A program made the position numbers and the translations under genes. From assembly GCA_020248865.1 (NCBI GenBank), contig JADCGS010000024.1:33000-96999 (forward strand): a DNA stretch of 64,000 bases, in the 5' to 3' direction. This document shows positions 16,701 through 25,825 of the stretch, one piece after another. The notes below the pieces were generated by a model, which worked only from the letters and a program-made list of their open reading frames with translations, searched no databases and had not been told where the DNA came from. Numbering within the stretch: position 1 is the stretch's first letter; every line of letters starts with the position of its first letter. Origin of the DNA: Burkholderiales bacterium (GTDB taxonomy: Bacteria; Pseudomonadota; Gammaproteobacteria; Burkholderiales; Burkholderiaceae_F).

Positions 16701-16804
16701 CGCACCCCGAGGCGCTCGTAGGACACGACGCCGATCACCACGACCAGCAGCGACAGCACGGTGGCCAGCACGGGCCGGCGGATGCACAGTTCGAACAGGC
16801 TCAT
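13718..16804 (-). CDS. RND multidrug efflux permease (AcrB/MexB type)
   Basis: 1028 residues, the usual length for an HAE-1 RND inner-membrane proton antiporter. The N-terminus MSLFELCIRRPVLATVLSL holds TM1. The TM4 proton-relay pair is in LAIGLVVDDAIVVLEN. The large periplasmic loops and a second half starting near RRWTVLLGWLVV are present. It would form a tripartite pump with the adaptor encoded just upstream and an outer-membrane channel encoded elsewhere, as no TolC-like gene is here. Substrates unknown. Confidence 0.95.
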   Translation of the reverse strand: MSLFELCIRRPVLATVLSLLVVVIGVVSYERLGVREYPKIDEPIVSVSTTYPGASAEVIESQITKVLEDSLAGIEGVELMTSRSRSERSDIDVRFRITRDPDSAAADVRDKVARVRARLPDNVDEPVIAKVEADSFPIIWMSVTTGGRSAMEVSDYLNRYVRPRLSVLPGAADVRIFGERRVSMRVEVDRDRLAGYRLTVQDVEEAVRRQNVELPSGRIESRQREFNIVAATDLQTVREFENIIVANVSGYPVRLRDVASVRQGARDERVIARFNGEPAINMGVIKQATGNPLELSQAVWSEVDKINETLPTGMRLTVSYDSSVFIQRSIDNVFRTIGEAVILVVLVIFFFLRNLRATLIPLVTIPVSLVGAFALMYAFGFTINTLTLLAMVLAIGLVVDDAIVVLENIYRNIEEGMDRVQAAIKGTKEIGFAVIAMTLTLVAVFAPLAFSTGRTGRLFVEFALALAGAVLVSGFVALTLSPMMCSKLLRHEEKHGAVYRAIDRFLNGLTNGYARSLAWVLERRWTVLLGWLVVVAAGVWLFTLLRSELAPIEDRSVVFGRVQAPQGATVQYTSEALRSIETMYETIQERSAYNAVAGFPTVTDGNAILRLKPWEERSRKQQDIARELNQRFAQLPGVIAFAVSPPSLGQSFRSLPIEYVIMAQIPYAELDRLVNQFIGEMAKYPGVQNLQTDLRLNTPELRVEVNRDKLADVGVSVQNVGLTLQTMLGGRQVTRFKNEGEQYDVMVQVAPRDRSTPNDISDIYVRARDGSMVQLSNVVDVKEGVAPQSLNHFQRLRAVTISGQVAPGYTLGQALQTMDETARRVLPQGTLTDLNGQSREFRDARGSIYLVFVLALVFIYLVLAAQFESFADPFVIMLSVPLSMTGALLALWWAGGTMNIYSQIGLVTLVGLITKHGILIVEFSNQLRERGEELFAAVKHASVLRLRPILMTTGAMVLGAVPLALAAGAGAESRQQIGWVIVGGLTLGTVLTLYVVPVVYTLMRQWLDRGVHVRAGQIEQPAAPSAAE

Positions 16805-16857
16805 GGTCGGTGTCCGTGGTCGTGGTCGGCGCGCCGTACCCGCGTGGCGGTGCCCGC

Positions 16858-18141
16858 CTACTTGGCCGCCGCCGCGCCGCCCGGGCCGTCGGCCTTGCGG
16901 GGGGCCGTCTTGCCGTCGGCCGGCGGCGCCCCCGCGGCACCTGCCCCGCCCGCAGCGCCGTTGCCGCGCGGCGCATCGCCGAGCACCCTTACCGGCTGGC
17001 CGTCGCGCTGCACACGCATGCCGGCCACGATGATGCGGTCGCCGGCCTGCACGTTGTCGAGCAGTTCGACCTGGCCGTCGCGCCGCACGCCCAGCCGCAC
17101 CGGCACCCGCTGCGCCCTGCCATCGGCCGCCACGCGGAAAACGAAGAAGCGGTCGCCCTGCGGGACGATGGCCTCCTCCGGCACCATGAAGGCCTCGGGG
17201 CGGTCACCGACGACTACGCGCACGCGCGCGAACATGCCCGGCCGCAGGCGGCCGTCGGAGTTGCCGAGCGAGGCGCGCAGCTCCAGCGAGCGGCCGTTGG
17301 CGTCGATCCGCGGATTGATCGCCTCAATGCTGCCGCGGTAGGTGGTGCCCGGCAGCGCGTCGGCCGCCACCTCCACCGGCAGGCCAACCTTCATTTGCGT
17401 GAAGAAGCGCTCGGGCACGCGGAAGTCGACCTTCAGGGTCCGGATGTCCTCGATGTTGACGATGTCGGTGCCGTCGCGCAGCACGTCGCCGACATTGACC
17501 GCGCGGATGCCCACCACGCCGTCGAACGGGGCCAGCACCCGCATTTTGGACAGCCGCGCCTGCGCCAGTTGCAGCCGCGCCTGCAGGACCGCCACGTTGC
17601 TCTCGGCCTGGTCCTGCGCGCTGCTGCTGACGAAGTTCCTGGCGGCCAGGTCCTCGGTACGCTTGAGGCTGCTTTGCGCCAGCGCCAGTTCGGCCTTGGC
17701 CTGGGCGACCTCGGCCTCATTGAACGAAGCGTCCAGGCCGATCAGCAGTTGCCCCCGCTTGACCGCCTGCCCGTCGCGAAAGCCGATGGTCTCCACGCGA
17801 CCGGTGACCTCGGTACGCAGCATCACGCTCTGGTTGGCGCGCAGCGTGCCCACCGCGCCCAGGTCTTCCTGCACGCGGCTGGCCTTGAGGGTCACCACCT
17901 CGACCGGCGCCGGCGGCGGGCCCTTGCCCGCGGCCTTGGCGTCGGCCTTGGCGTCGCCCTTGCCGTCGGTACCCTTGGGGGCGGCCTTCGCATCGGCCGA
18001 CTTCGCATCGGCCGCCTTGGTTTGCGCCGACTTCGGCTCGCCCGCGCCGATATCGGCGCCGCGGTTGTTGACGATGTAGGCGACGACGCCGGCGATCAGC
18101 AGGCCGCCGACCGCCACGAGGGTCACAGTACGCTTTTGCAT
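16858..18141 (-). CDS. RND efflux periplasmic adaptor (membrane fusion protein)
   Basis: 427 residues from the ATG at 18141 (MQKRTVTLVAVGG), chosen because it starts directly at the membrane anchor; the open frame extends 19 residues further. One N-terminal TM segment, an Ala/Lys/Gly-rich linker of about 50 residues (repeated AKAD-type units), then lipoyl and alpha-hairpin segments (ALAQSSLKRTEDLAARNFVS) and a beta-barrel domain (LKVDFRVPERFF). First gene of a two-gene operon, 53 bp before the permease. The Ala-Lys-rich linker is longer than usual. Confidence 0.93.
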   Translation of the reverse strand: MQKRTVTLVAVGGLLIAGVVAYIVNNRGADIGAGEPKSAQTKAADAKSADAKAAPKGTDGKGDAKADAKAAGKGPPPAPVEVVTLKASRVQEDLGAVGTLRANQSVMLRTEVTGRVETIGFRDGQAVKRGQLLIGLDASFNEAEVAQAKAELALAQSSLKRTEDLAARNFVSSSAQDQAESNVAVLQARLQLAQARLSKMRVLAPFDGVVGIRAVNVGDVLRDGTDIVNIEDIRTLKVDFRVPERFFTQMKVGLPVEVAADALPGTTYRGSIEAINPRIDANGRSLELRASLGNSDGRLRPGMFARVRVVVGDRPEAFMVPEEAIVPQGDRFFVFRVAADGRAQRVPVRLGVRRDGQVELLDNVQAGDRIIVAGMRVQRDGQPVRVLGDAPRGNGAAGGAGAAGAPPADGKTAPRKADGPGGAAAAK

Positions 18142-18247
18142 TCGAAATGAGCCAGGGCGACGCGTGCGCGGCCGTTGCGGCCCGCCCGAGCGCGGCAAGT
18201 GCGCGACTGTAGCACCGGGGGCCTGCGGCCGCGGCCGCGCCTGCGGC

Positions 18248-18751
18248 TCAGCGCCCGATCTTCTCGATGCCGCGGTTGGCGAGCTGGTCGGCGCGCTCGT
18301 TGCCTTCGATGCCCGCGTGGCCCTTGACCCAGCGCCAGTGGATCTCGTGCGCCTGCCGCAACTGTTCCAGCCGCTGCCACAGGTCGACGTTCTTCACCGG
18401 CTTGTTGTCGGCGGTGCGCCAGTTGCGCCGCTGCCAGTTGGGCAGCCACTGCGTGATGCCCAGGTGCACGTACTGCGAGTCCGTGTGCAGGACCACGCGA
18501 CAGCGACGCTTCAGCGAGGCCAGCGCCTCGATCACCGCGGTCAGCTCCATGCGGTTGTTGGTGGTGGCCGGCTCGCCGCCGAACAGTTCCTTCTCGTGGC
18601 CGCCGGCCTTCAGCCAGGCGCCCCAGCCGCCGGGGCCGGGGTTGCCCTTGCAGGCGCCGTCGGTCCAGACCTCCACTTCGGTCAGGGTGTCCTCGTCGGC
18701 GGCCGCCGCGCCGCCGGCCGCCGTGAGCCGGATGCTGCGCGCATGCCTCAC
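18248..18751 (-). CDS. rnhA: Ribonuclease HI
   Basis: About 167 residues from the GTG at 18751, which overlaps the upstream methyltransferase stop (GTGA). Cuts the RNA of RNA-DNA hybrids. Catalytic carboxylates are seen in WTDGAC, RMELTA, HTDSQY and NERADQL; the basic protrusion ([16 protein letters not shown]) is that of RNase HI. The first 25 residues lack homology to RNase HI, so a later start (for example the GTG in EVEVW) is possible. The coupling with the methyltransferase gene is common in Betaproteobacteria. Confidence 0.95.
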   Translation of the reverse strand: MRHARSIRLTAAGGAAAADEDTLTEVEVWTDGACKGNPGPGGWGAWLKAGGHEKELFGGEPATTNNRMELTAVIEALASLKRRCRVVLHTDSQYVHLGITQWLPNWQRRNWRTADNKPVKNVDLWQRLEQLRQAHEIHWRWVKGHAGIEGNERADQLANRGIEKIGR

Positions 18752-19716
18752 ACCGGACCTCCGCGGCGCGCGCGCGGCCGTGACGACAGGGCGCCGCCGG
18801 CGAGCCGGCTGCCCGGCTCGTCGTTGGCGCTGGCCGCAGCGCCGCGCACGCGCGCCGAGACGGCCTCGCCGTCGGGAACGACCTCGGGTGCGAAGCGCGG
18901 CGCGGGCGAAAACGACGGCGAGGCCGCCGGCACCAGCACCGGCCGCAGTTCCTCGCGGCGGCGGCGCACGGAGCCCACCATGCGCATGCCGCGCACGCGC
19001 TTGACCGCCGTGACCATGTACAGCGAGCCCAGCACCGGCCACCAGCGGTCGCCGGCGCGCTCGCAGAAGTTCCAGCGGGCGAGCCACTTGTCGGTGCGCA
19101 CCGACGGCACGTAGCAGCCGAAGCGGCCGCGGTTCACCTCGAACGACAGCAGCTTGAGCCAGTCCTTGATCCGGTGCAGGCTGATGAACTGCGCCTCGCG
19201 CGGCAGATAGGAGGCAGCACCCAGGCGCGTGAGCGCCTGCCGCAGGCCCCACAGGCTGGCCGGGTTAAAGCCGGTGATCACGACATGGCCCTCGGGCACC
19301 AGGACGCGGTCGACCTCGCGCAGCACCTGGTGCGGCTCGCCGGCAAACTCGAGGATGTGCGGCATCACCACCAGGTCGATCGACTGGGTGGCGAACGGCA
19401 GCTCCTCGTAGCGGTTGACTACGGCCAGCCGGCACGGGTGTCCGGCGCCCGGCTCCGGCGCCAGGCCGCGGTCGGCCGCGCGGATGCGCAGCGGCATGCG
19501 GTTTTCGCGCAGCGCGTCGAGCTCCGGCAGGCCGAGCTGCAGCGCGTGGTAGCCGAAGATGTCGGAGACTGCCGCGTCCAGGTGCTGTTGCTCCCATTGC
19601 AGCATGTAGCGCCCCGGCGGCGAGCGCAGGAAGTCCGACCACAGCACGGCCGGCCCGCCCGCCCCGTCGAGGTCGGGCGGCAGTCCGTGGCCGGGGAACA
19701 GCGGGTCGGTGTCCAT
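18748..19716 (-). CDS. SAM-dependent methyltransferase (class I, rnhA-linked)
   Basis: 322 residues. The region [20 protein letters not shown] followed by VMPHILEF and [13 protein letters not shown] is a class I methyltransferase core resembling Methyltransf_11, but the Gly-rich SAM motif I is weak. The C-terminal 70 residues are Arg/Pro-rich and probably disordered. It lies between rnhA and the divergent gloB, a conserved Burkholderiales arrangement. Substrate unknown. Confidence 0.8.
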   Translation of the reverse strand: MDTDPLFPGHGLPPDLDGAGGPAVLWSDFLRSPPGRYMLQWEQQHLDAAVSDIFGYHALQLGLPELDALRENRMPLRIRAADRGLAPEPGAGHPCRLAVVNRYEELPFATQSIDLVVMPHILEFAGEPHQVLREVDRVLVPEGHVVITGFNPASLWGLRQALTRLGAASYLPREAQFISLHRIKDWLKLLSFEVNRGRFGCYVPSVRTDKWLARWNFCERAGDRWWPVLGSLYMVTAVKRVRGMRMVGSVRRRREELRPVLVPAASPSFSPAPRFAPEVVPDGEAVSARVRGAAASANDEPGSRLAGGALSSRPRARRGGPV

Positions 19717-19851
19717 GCCGCTTAGGATTCGGGGGTCGGAATTGAGCGCCGCAGGTTACGGGTCCGGGATTCAGGATGCAGGCCCGCGCACCGCACCGCC
19801 GGGCCATTGGCGGCGCCTCCGTCCGACCCGCCCGGCTGCCCCCTCCAAACC

Positions 19852-20613
19852 ATGGACATCGTTCCCATCCCCGCCTTCGGCGACAACTACCTTTGGTTGC
19901 TGGCAAGCCAAGGCCGCGCGGCGATCGTCGATCCCGGCGACCCGGCGCCGGTGCAGCGCGAGCTGACGCGTCGCGGCCTGACGCTGGAGACAATTCTAGT
20001 CACCCACCACCACGGCGACCATGTCGGCGGCGTTGCGACGCTGGCCGGCGCCACCGGGGCGCGCGTGTACGGGCCCCGCGGCGAGGACATTCCGGCGCGC
20101 CAGGTCGCGCTCGGCGAGCCCGCTGCGATCGAGGTGCTGGGCGTGGCGCTGCACGTGCTCGACGTGCCGGGTCACACGCGCGGGCACATCGCCTATCACG
20201 CGCCGGCGCTGCACGCGCTGTTCTGCGGCGACACCCTGTTTGCGGGCGGTTGCGGCCGCCTGTTCGAGGGTACCCCGGCGCAGATGGTCGCCTCGCTCGC
20301 CAAGCTGGCCGCCCTGCCGGGTGCCACGCGCGTGTACTGCGCCCACGAGTACACGCTGTCCAACCTGCGCTTTGCGCTGGCCGCCGAGCCCGGCAACGCC
20401 GCGCTGCGCGCACGGCAGCAGCACTGCGCGGCGCAGCGCGCGCGCGGCGAGCCGACCGTGCCGTCCACGATCGCCGAGGAACTGGCCACCAACCCGTTCA
20501 TGCGCTGCGACGAGCCGGCGCTGCGCGCGGCGGCCGAGGCGCGCCGGCCCGGCGCCGGCCGGACCCGGGTCGACACCTTCGCCGTGCTGCGGGAGTGGAA
20601 AAACGGGTTCTGA
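19852..20613 (+). CDS. gloB: Hydroxyacylglutathione hydrolase (glyoxalase II)
   Basis: 253 residues from the ATG at 19852; the 15 upstream in-frame codons are not conserved in type. Hydrolyses S-lactoylglutathione to glutathione and lactate. The metallo-beta-lactamase site THHHGDHVGG gives H52, H54, D56, H57; further metal ligands are in PGHTRGHIAY and FCGDTLF, and CAHEYTLSN is the GloB C-terminal signature. Divergent from the methyltransferase gene. A degenerate 13-bp tandem repeat follows its stop. Confidence 0.96.
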   Translation: MDIVPIPAFGDNYLWLLASQGRAAIVDPGDPAPVQRELTRRGLTLETILVTHHHGDHVGGVATLAGATGARVYGPRGEDIPARQVALGEPAAIEVLGVALHVLDVPGHTRGHIAYHAPALHALFCGDTLFAGGCGRLFEGTPAQMVASLAKLAALPGATRVYCAHEYTLSNLRFALAAEPGNAALRARQQHCAAQRARGEPTVPSTIAEELATNPFMRCDEPALRAAAEARRPGAGRTRVDTFAVLREWKNGF

Positions 20614-20622
20614 AGGCCGGCG

Positions 20623-20721
20623 CAGCGCACCGATCCAGCGCACCGATCCAGCGCGCCGATCCGGTACGGCGGTCCAGCGCACCCATCCAGCCGACCGATT
20701 CAGCGGACCGATCCCGCGGGC
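20623..20721. repeat. Degenerate 13-bp tandem repeat downstream of gloB
   Basis: Units of the form CAGCGCACCGATC, the first two or three perfect and the later ones drifting. Lies between gloB and mltD. Not coding. Confidence 0.7.
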
Positions 20722-20830
20722 CGACCGGCTGCCGTGACCCGGGCGGCTGCCGGGCACGCCTTGCCTATACTCGGCGCCTTCCCGAACGAAGCCGGGTCGC
20801 GCCCCGCCGCGCGCCCCGAAGCCGCCGCTG

Positions 20831-22480
20831 ATGAAGCCTGCCCGGATTCTTCGTTTCTGCCTGTGCGCCCTTGGTCTGTCGCTGGCCGCCGCCAGCGCGC
20901 AGCAGCCAGCCGAGGTGGCCGCATCGGCTGCCGCACCGGCTGCCGCATCGGCTGCCGCGCCGGACGCCAGAACGGACGCCGAAGCACTGCCGGCGGTCTC
21001 GACGCCCCCCGCCACCGACCCGCTTGGCAATCTGCTGCGGGAAGTGTCTCCGGCCATGGCCATGACCGGACCGGTGCCGCTGGCGCCGCCGCCGGGCACC
21101 CCGGGCGAGGCACGCCCCCACCACGACCCCAGCATCAACCTGTGGGAGCGCATCCGCCGCGGCTTTGCGATGCCCGACCTCACCGGGCCGCGGGTGACGG
21201 CGGCCACCCGCTGGTACGCGAGCCAGGGCCAGTACCTGGACCGCATGACCGCGCGCGCCAGCCTCTATCTGTTCCATATCGTCGAGGAGATCGAGAAACG
21301 CGGCATGCCAACCGAACTGGCGCTGCTGCCGTTCGTCGAGAGCGCCATGCAGCCGGAAGCGGTGTCGCATGCCAAGGCGGCCGGGCTGTGGCAGTTCATC
21401 CCCTCCACCGGCAAGATCTACTCGCTCGAGCAGAACCTGTGGAAGGACGAGCGGCGCGACGTGATCCACTCCACCCGCGCCGCGCTCGACTACCTGCAGA
21501 AGCTGTACGGCGACTTCGGCGACTGGCATCTGGCCCTGGCCGCCTACAACATGGGCGAGGGCGGGCTGGCGCGTGCCATCGAGCGCAACCGCCGGGCCCG
21601 CCAGCCGACCGACTATTCGAGCCTGCGCATTCCGCTGGAGACGCAGGGCTACGTGCCCAAGCTGCAGGCGGTCAAGAACATCGTGCGCGAGCCGGCGCGC
21701 TTCGGCATCGAGCTGGCCGACATCCCCAACGAGCCGTACTTCGTGGTGGTGCCCAAGACGCGCGACATCGACCTGGGCACCGCGGCGCGGTTGGCGCAGA
21801 TGCCGATGGACGAGTTCCGCGCGCTCAATCCGTCGTTCAACCGGCCGGTGATCCCGGGTGTCCTGCAGCCCAACATCCTGCTGCCGGCCGACCGGGCCGA
21901 GATCTTCACCGGCAACCTGGCCGCCTGGGAGGCCACCGGCCAGCCGCTTGCCAGCTGGACCGGCTACACGCTGCAGCCCGGCGAGACCCTGGCGCAGGTC
22001 GCGCGCCGCGCGGGCGTGAGCGAAGCGCAACTGCGCGAGGCCAACCGCGTGCCGCCGCGCTTCCGGCTCGCGTCCGGCTCCACCATCCTGATCCCGCGCG
22101 ACGAGACGATGGCCGACGACATCCCGGCGGCGTTGGTCAATGCGTCGTTCGCGCTGCTGCCCGAGCACGCCAACCTGCGGCAGGTCACCTACCGGGTGCG
22201 CCGTGGCGACACCCTGCGCGCCGTGGCCGCACGCTGGAACGTCAGGCCCGAGGAGATCGTCGCCTGGAACAACCTGCGCGGCGAAACGCTGTTTGCCGGG
22301 CAGCGCCTGACGCTCACCGTGCCGCGGGCGCCGGCGCGCCCGGCGGCGGCCCCGCGCGCCGCGCAACCGCGGCAGCCGGCCGCGGCGCCGGCCACCGCGT
22401 CCTCCGGTTCAAGCCCAACGCGCCCCGGCGCCGCGGCTGCGGCGCGGCCGGTGGCCCACACCGGCGCGCGACCGCATTAG
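20831..22480 (+). CDS. mltD: Membrane-bound lytic murein transglycosylase D with LysM domains
   Basis: 549 residues. A signal peptide ([14 protein letters not shown]) precedes a low-complexity Ala/Pro linker. The SLT domain has catalytic E170 in [13 protein letters not shown], then [10 protein letters not shown] and [11 protein letters not shown]. Two LysM peptidoglycan-binding repeats lie at about 378-423 and 453-498. It cleaves glycan strands in the periplasm. The signal region lacks a clear lipobox Cys, so membrane anchoring is not certain. A Pro/Ala tail of about 50 residues follows. Confidence 0.94.
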   Translation: MKPARILRFCLCALGLSLAAASAQQPAEVAASAAAPAAASAAAPDARTDAEALPAVSTPPATDPLGNLLREVSPAMAMTGPVPLAPPPGTPGEARPHHDPSINLWERIRRGFAMPDLTGPRVTAATRWYASQGQYLDRMTARASLYLFHIVEEIEKRGMPTELALLPFVESAMQPEAVSHAKAAGLWQFIPSTGKIYSLEQNLWKDERRDVIHSTRAALDYLQKLYGDFGDWHLALAAYNMGEGGLARAIERNRRARQPTDYSSLRIPLETQGYVPKLQAVKNIVREPARFGIELADIPNEPYFVVVPKTRDIDLGTAARLAQMPMDEFRALNPSFNRPVIPGVLQPNILLPADRAEIFTGNLAAWEATGQPLASWTGYTLQPGETLAQVARRAGVSEAQLREANRVPPRFRLASGSTILIPRDETMADDIPAALVNASFALLPEHANLRQVTYRVRRGDTLRAVAARWNVRPEEIVAWNNLRGETLFAGQRLTLTVPRAPARPAAAPRAAQPRQPAAAPATASSGSSPTRPGAAAAARPVAHTGARPH

Positions 22481-22586
22481 CCATCGGCCAGCCGCGCCCG
22501 CCGCAGCCGGCGCCACAATGGCGCACCCGCAGCGGCGCGCCGCCGACCCGACCCCCACCGACCACCCGACTGCGCAAGGACGCTTC

Positions 22587-23381
22587 ATGGGCTTTCTCTC
22601 CGGCAAACGCATCCTGATCACCGGCCTGCTGTCCAACCGCTCCATCGCCTACGGCATCGCGCGGGCCTGCCGGCGCGAGGGCGCCGAGCTGGCTTTCACT
22701 TACGTGGGCGAGCGCTTCGAGGGACGCATCCGCGAATTCGCGCAGGAGCTCGGCTCCGAGCAGGTGTTCCCGTGCGACGTCGGCGACGACGCGCAGATCG
22801 CAGCACTCGCGCAGGACCTGGGCGCGCGCTGGGACAGCCTCGACGGGCTGGTGCACTCGATCGGCTTTGCGCCGCGCGAGGCCATCGCCGGCGACTTTCT
22901 CGACGGGCTGACGCGCGAGAACTTCCGCATCGCGCACGACATTTCGGCCTACAGCTTTCCGGCGCTGGCCAAGGCGCTGCTGCCGCTGATGGAGGGCCGG
23001 CCGGGGGCGCTGCTGACCCTGACCTACCTGGGCGCCGAGCGCGTGGTGCCGGCCTACAACACGATGGGCCTGGCCAAGGCCTCGCTCGAGGCGAGCGTGC
23101 GCTACCTGGCGGCCAGCCTGGGGCCGCGCGGCCTGCGCGTCAATGGCATCTCGGCCGGCCCGATCAAGACGCTCGCCGCCGCCGGCATCAAGGGCTTCTC
23201 GCGCATGCTCGACTACAACGAGAAGGTCGCGCCGCTGCGCCGCAACGTCACCATCGACGAGGTCGGCAACACGGCGGCCTTCCTGCTCAGCGACCTGGCC
23301 TCCGGCATCACCGGCGAGATCACCTACGTCGACGGCGGCTTCAACGCCGTGGCGATGGCCGACCTCGGCGAGGCGAGCTAG
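22587..23381 (+). CDS. fabI: Enoyl-[acyl-carrier-protein] reductase (NADH)
   Basis: 264 residues from the ATG at 22587, preceded by an AAGGA site. Reduces trans-2-enoyl-ACP in fatty-acid elongation. SDR fold with the FabI-specific cofactor loop [16 protein letters not shown] and the Y-x6-Y-x6-K signature: Y147 or Y157 with K164 ([20 protein letters not shown]). C-terminal VDGGFN is typical. Sole ORF with these features here, so this strain is likely to use the triclosan-sensitive type. Confidence 0.97.
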   Translation: MGFLSGKRILITGLLSNRSIAYGIARACRREGAELAFTYVGERFEGRIREFAQELGSEQVFPCDVGDDAQIAALAQDLGARWDSLDGLVHSIGFAPREAIAGDFLDGLTRENFRIAHDISAYSFPALAKALLPLMEGRPGALLTLTYLGAERVVPAYNTMGLAKASLEASVRYLAASLGPRGLRVNGISAGPIKTLAAAGIKGFSRMLDYNEKVAPLRRNVTIDEVGNTAAFLLSDLASGITGEITYVDGGFNAVAMADLGEAS

Positions 23382-23465
23382 CTGCCTGCGCCCGGCCCGC
23401 ACCCGGCCCGCACCCGGCCTGCGCCCACCTCCCGCCCGCCTCACACCCGGTCCGCGCTCCCGCCG

Positions 23466-24431
23466 ATGCCCCGCCCCACCCGGCCGCGCGTGGCGCTGGT
23501 CACGCCCTACGGTGCACGCACCAACAACGGCAACTGGCACACCGCCGCCCGCTGGGCGCGCTTTCTCGCGCCGCTGGCGCAGGTGCAGCTGTGCACGCGC
23601 TGGGACGGCGGCGCGGCCGACACGCTGATCGCCCTGCACGCGCGCCGCTCGGCCGACAGCATCGCCGCCTTTGCGGCCGCCCACCCGCAGCAACCGCTCA
23701 TCGTGGTGCTGACCGGCACCGACGTGTACCGCGACATCGACCGCGACCCGGCGGCGCAGCGCTCGCTGCAGCAGGCCACGACGCTGGTGGCGCTCAACGC
23801 GCTGGCGCCGCAGCGCTTGCCGCCGCCGCTGCGCGCCAAGGCGGTGCTCATCCCGCAGTCGGCGCGCGCGCTGGCGCCAGGGCGCAAGGTGCAGCGGTAC
23901 TTCGACGTGGCCATCGTCGGCCACCTGCGGCCGGAGAAGAACCCGCAGCTCGTCTGGCGCGTGGCCGCGCAACTGCCCGCCGATACCCACATCCGCCTCT
24001 GGCATGCCGGCGCCGCCCTCGATGCGGCGCTGGGCCGGCAGGCGCGCGCCGCCGCGCGCGCGCAGCCGCATTACCGCTGGCTCGGCAACCTGCCGCGAGC
24101 GCAGGCGCGCCAACTGATGCGCCGCTGTCATCTGCTGCTGCATCCGTCGCACATGGAGGGCGGGGCGCAGGCGGTCATCGAGGCGGTGACGGCGCACACG
24201 CCGGTGCTGGCCAGCCGCATCGACGGCAACGTGGGCCTGCTCGGCGCCGGCTACGGCGGCTACTTCGCGCCCGACGACGCCGATCAGGCCACCGCGCTGC
24301 TGCTGGCCGCCGCCCACGCGCCACGACTGCTGGCACGCCTGGCGCGCCAGTGCCGCCAGGCGGCGCGCGAGTTCAGTCCGGCGCGCGAGGCCGCCCGCGT
24401 GCGCGCCCTGCTGGCGCCGCTGCGGCGATAA
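23466..24431 (+). CDS. senB: SenB-like selenosugar synthase (glycosyltransferase, TIGR04348-type)
   Basis: 321 residues of GT-B type: VALVTPYGARTNNGNW at the start, the selective stretch LTGTDVYRDIDRDP, VGHLRPEKNPQLVWR in the middle and LLHPSHMEGGAQAVIEA near the C-terminus. This is the pattern of the family whose member SenB couples selenophosphate to UDP-sugars in selenoneine biosynthesis. The next gene, 30 bp downstream on the same strand, is selD, which makes selenophosphate. No senA (selenoneine synthase) is in the window, so the final product is open. Confidence 0.8.
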   Translation: MPRPTRPRVALVTPYGARTNNGNWHTAARWARFLAPLAQVQLCTRWDGGAADTLIALHARRSADSIAAFAAAHPQQPLIVVLTGTDVYRDIDRDPAAQRSLQQATTLVALNALAPQRLPPPLRAKAVLIPQSARALAPGRKVQRYFDVAIVGHLRPEKNPQLVWRVAAQLPADTHIRLWHAGAALDAALGRQARAAARAQPHYRWLGNLPRAQARQLMRRCHLLLHPSHMEGGAQAVIEAVTAHTPVLASRIDGNVGLLGAGYGGYFAPDDADQATALLLAAAHAPRLLARLARQCRQAAREFSPAREAARVRALLAPLRR

Positions 24432-24461
24432 TCGGCCACGTTGGCCGCCCAGGAGTTCCCG

Positions 24462-25511
24462 ATGAACGCCCCCGAGTCCCCCAAGATCCGCCTGACTTCG
24501 TTCTCGCACGGTGGCGGCTGCGGCTGCAAGATCGCCCCCGGCGTGCTGTCGGAAATCCTGAAGAACGCCGGCGGCGTGGTGCCGCCGCAGTTGCTGGTGG
24601 GCATCGAGACGGCCGACGACGCCGCCGTCTACCAGCTCAACGACGAGCAGGCGCTGATCGCCACCACCGACTTCTTCATGCCGATCGTCGACGACCCGTT
24701 CGACTTCGGCCGGATTGCCGCCACCAACGCCATCTCCGACGTCTATGCGATGGGCGGCACGCCGATCATGGCGCTGGCCCTGCTGGCCATGCCGGTCAAC
24801 CAGCTGCCGCTGGAGGTGATCCGCCGGATCATCGAGGGCGGCGAGTCGGTCTGCACCGCCGCCGGCATTCCGATCGCCGGCGGCCACACCATCGACTCGG
24901 TGGAGCCGATCTACGGCCTGGTGGCCCTCGGCCTGGTGCACCCGAAGAAGGTCAAGAAGAACTCCGATGCCCGCGCCGGCGACGTGCTGGTGCTCGGCAA
25001 GCCGCTCGGCGTGGGCGTGTACTCGGCGGCGCTCAAGAAGGAGCAGCTCGACGCGGCCGGCTACGCGCAGATGATCGCCAGCACGACCCAGCTCAACACG
25101 CCGGGCCGCTGGCTGTCCGACCTGGCCGGCGTGCATGCGCTGACCGACGTCACCGGCTTCGGTCTGCTCGGCCACCTGCTCGAGATGGCGCGCGGCGCGC
25201 GACTGCATGCGCGCATCCGCTGGGCCGACGTGCCGCTGCTGCCCGGCGTGCAGGACCTGGCAGCGCAGGGCTTTATCACCGGCGCCTCGGGCCGTAACTG
25301 GGCCGGCTACGGTGCGCAGGTGCGGCTGCTGCGCGAAGACCCGGTCGCGCAGGCGCTGCTGACCGACCCGCAGACCTCCGGCGGCCTGCTGGTCGCCTGC
25401 ACGCCCGAGGCAGTCGACGCAGTGCTGCGCCGGTTCCACGCCGAGGGGTTCGAGCGCGCCACCGTGATCGGCGAACTCACGGCCGGCCCGGCCGGTGTGA
25501 CGGTCGAGTAG
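24462..25511 (+). CDS. selD: Selenophosphate synthase
   Basis: 349 residues from the ATG at 24462, chosen for the AGGAG site before it. Makes selenophosphate from selenide and ATP. Catalytic C20 and K23 are in HGGGCGCK, so this is a Cys and not a Sec form. Metal/ATP residues are seen in TADDAAVYQL and TTDFFMPIVDDP, and the glycine-rich QTSGGLLVA is near the end. Next to senB, so it may act as SenC for a selenosugar; it could also supply tRNA selenouridine or selenoproteins if mnmH or selA exist elsewhere. Confidence 0.96.
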   Translation: MNAPESPKIRLTSFSHGGGCGCKIAPGVLSEILKNAGGVVPPQLLVGIETADDAAVYQLNDEQALIATTDFFMPIVDDPFDFGRIAATNAISDVYAMGGTPIMALALLAMPVNQLPLEVIRRIIEGGESVCTAAGIPIAGGHTIDSVEPIYGLVALGLVHPKKVKKNSDARAGDVLVLGKPLGVGVYSAALKKEQLDAAGYAQMIASTTQLNTPGRWLSDLAGVHALTDVTGFGLLGHLLEMARGARLHARIRWADVPLLPGVQDLAAQGFITGASGRNWAGYGAQVRLLREDPVAQALLTDPQTSGGLLVACTPEAVDAVLRRFHAEGFERATVIGELTAGPAGVTVE

Positions 25512-25825
25512 AACCCGGCGGCGGCGCGCCTGCCCGGCTTGCCACCGTCCGCCTGCGGCCGGCGCCCTCGTCCCAGGCGACCTCGTGTCGGCAGCGCCCG
25601 CCGGCCGCCGGTGGCCCACTTCGCCACCGTCTTGTCCCTTCGCTACCGGCTCCCCCTTCGCCGCGGGCTCTGTCCTGCGCCACCGACCCCCGCCGCGGGT
25701 ACCCCGCGCAGGGGCCCCTTAGCGCGCTCGGGTGAGTGGCGCCGCGTCCACAAGTGCTGCGCGCACCGCGCCGGCCCGCATAATCGTGCTGTTTCAGCGC
25801 CCAACGAAGTCGCCTCCCGCCGCCC
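25512..25825. other. Intergenic region without recognisable gene
   Basis: 314 bp between selD and the adaptor gene. GC-rich with C-runs; no tRNA, hairpin-plus-T terminator or convincing small frame seen. The promoter of the export locus probably lies in the last 60 bp (around cataatcgtgctgtttcag). Confidence 0.5.

Noticed and set aside
14057..17341. 1094-residue open frame on the plus strand
   Set aside because: Antisense shadow of the RND permease and adaptor; no recognisable domain.
22314..25619. 1101-residue open frame on the minus strand
   Set aside because: Shadow of fabI, senB and selD, which have clear motifs on the other strand.
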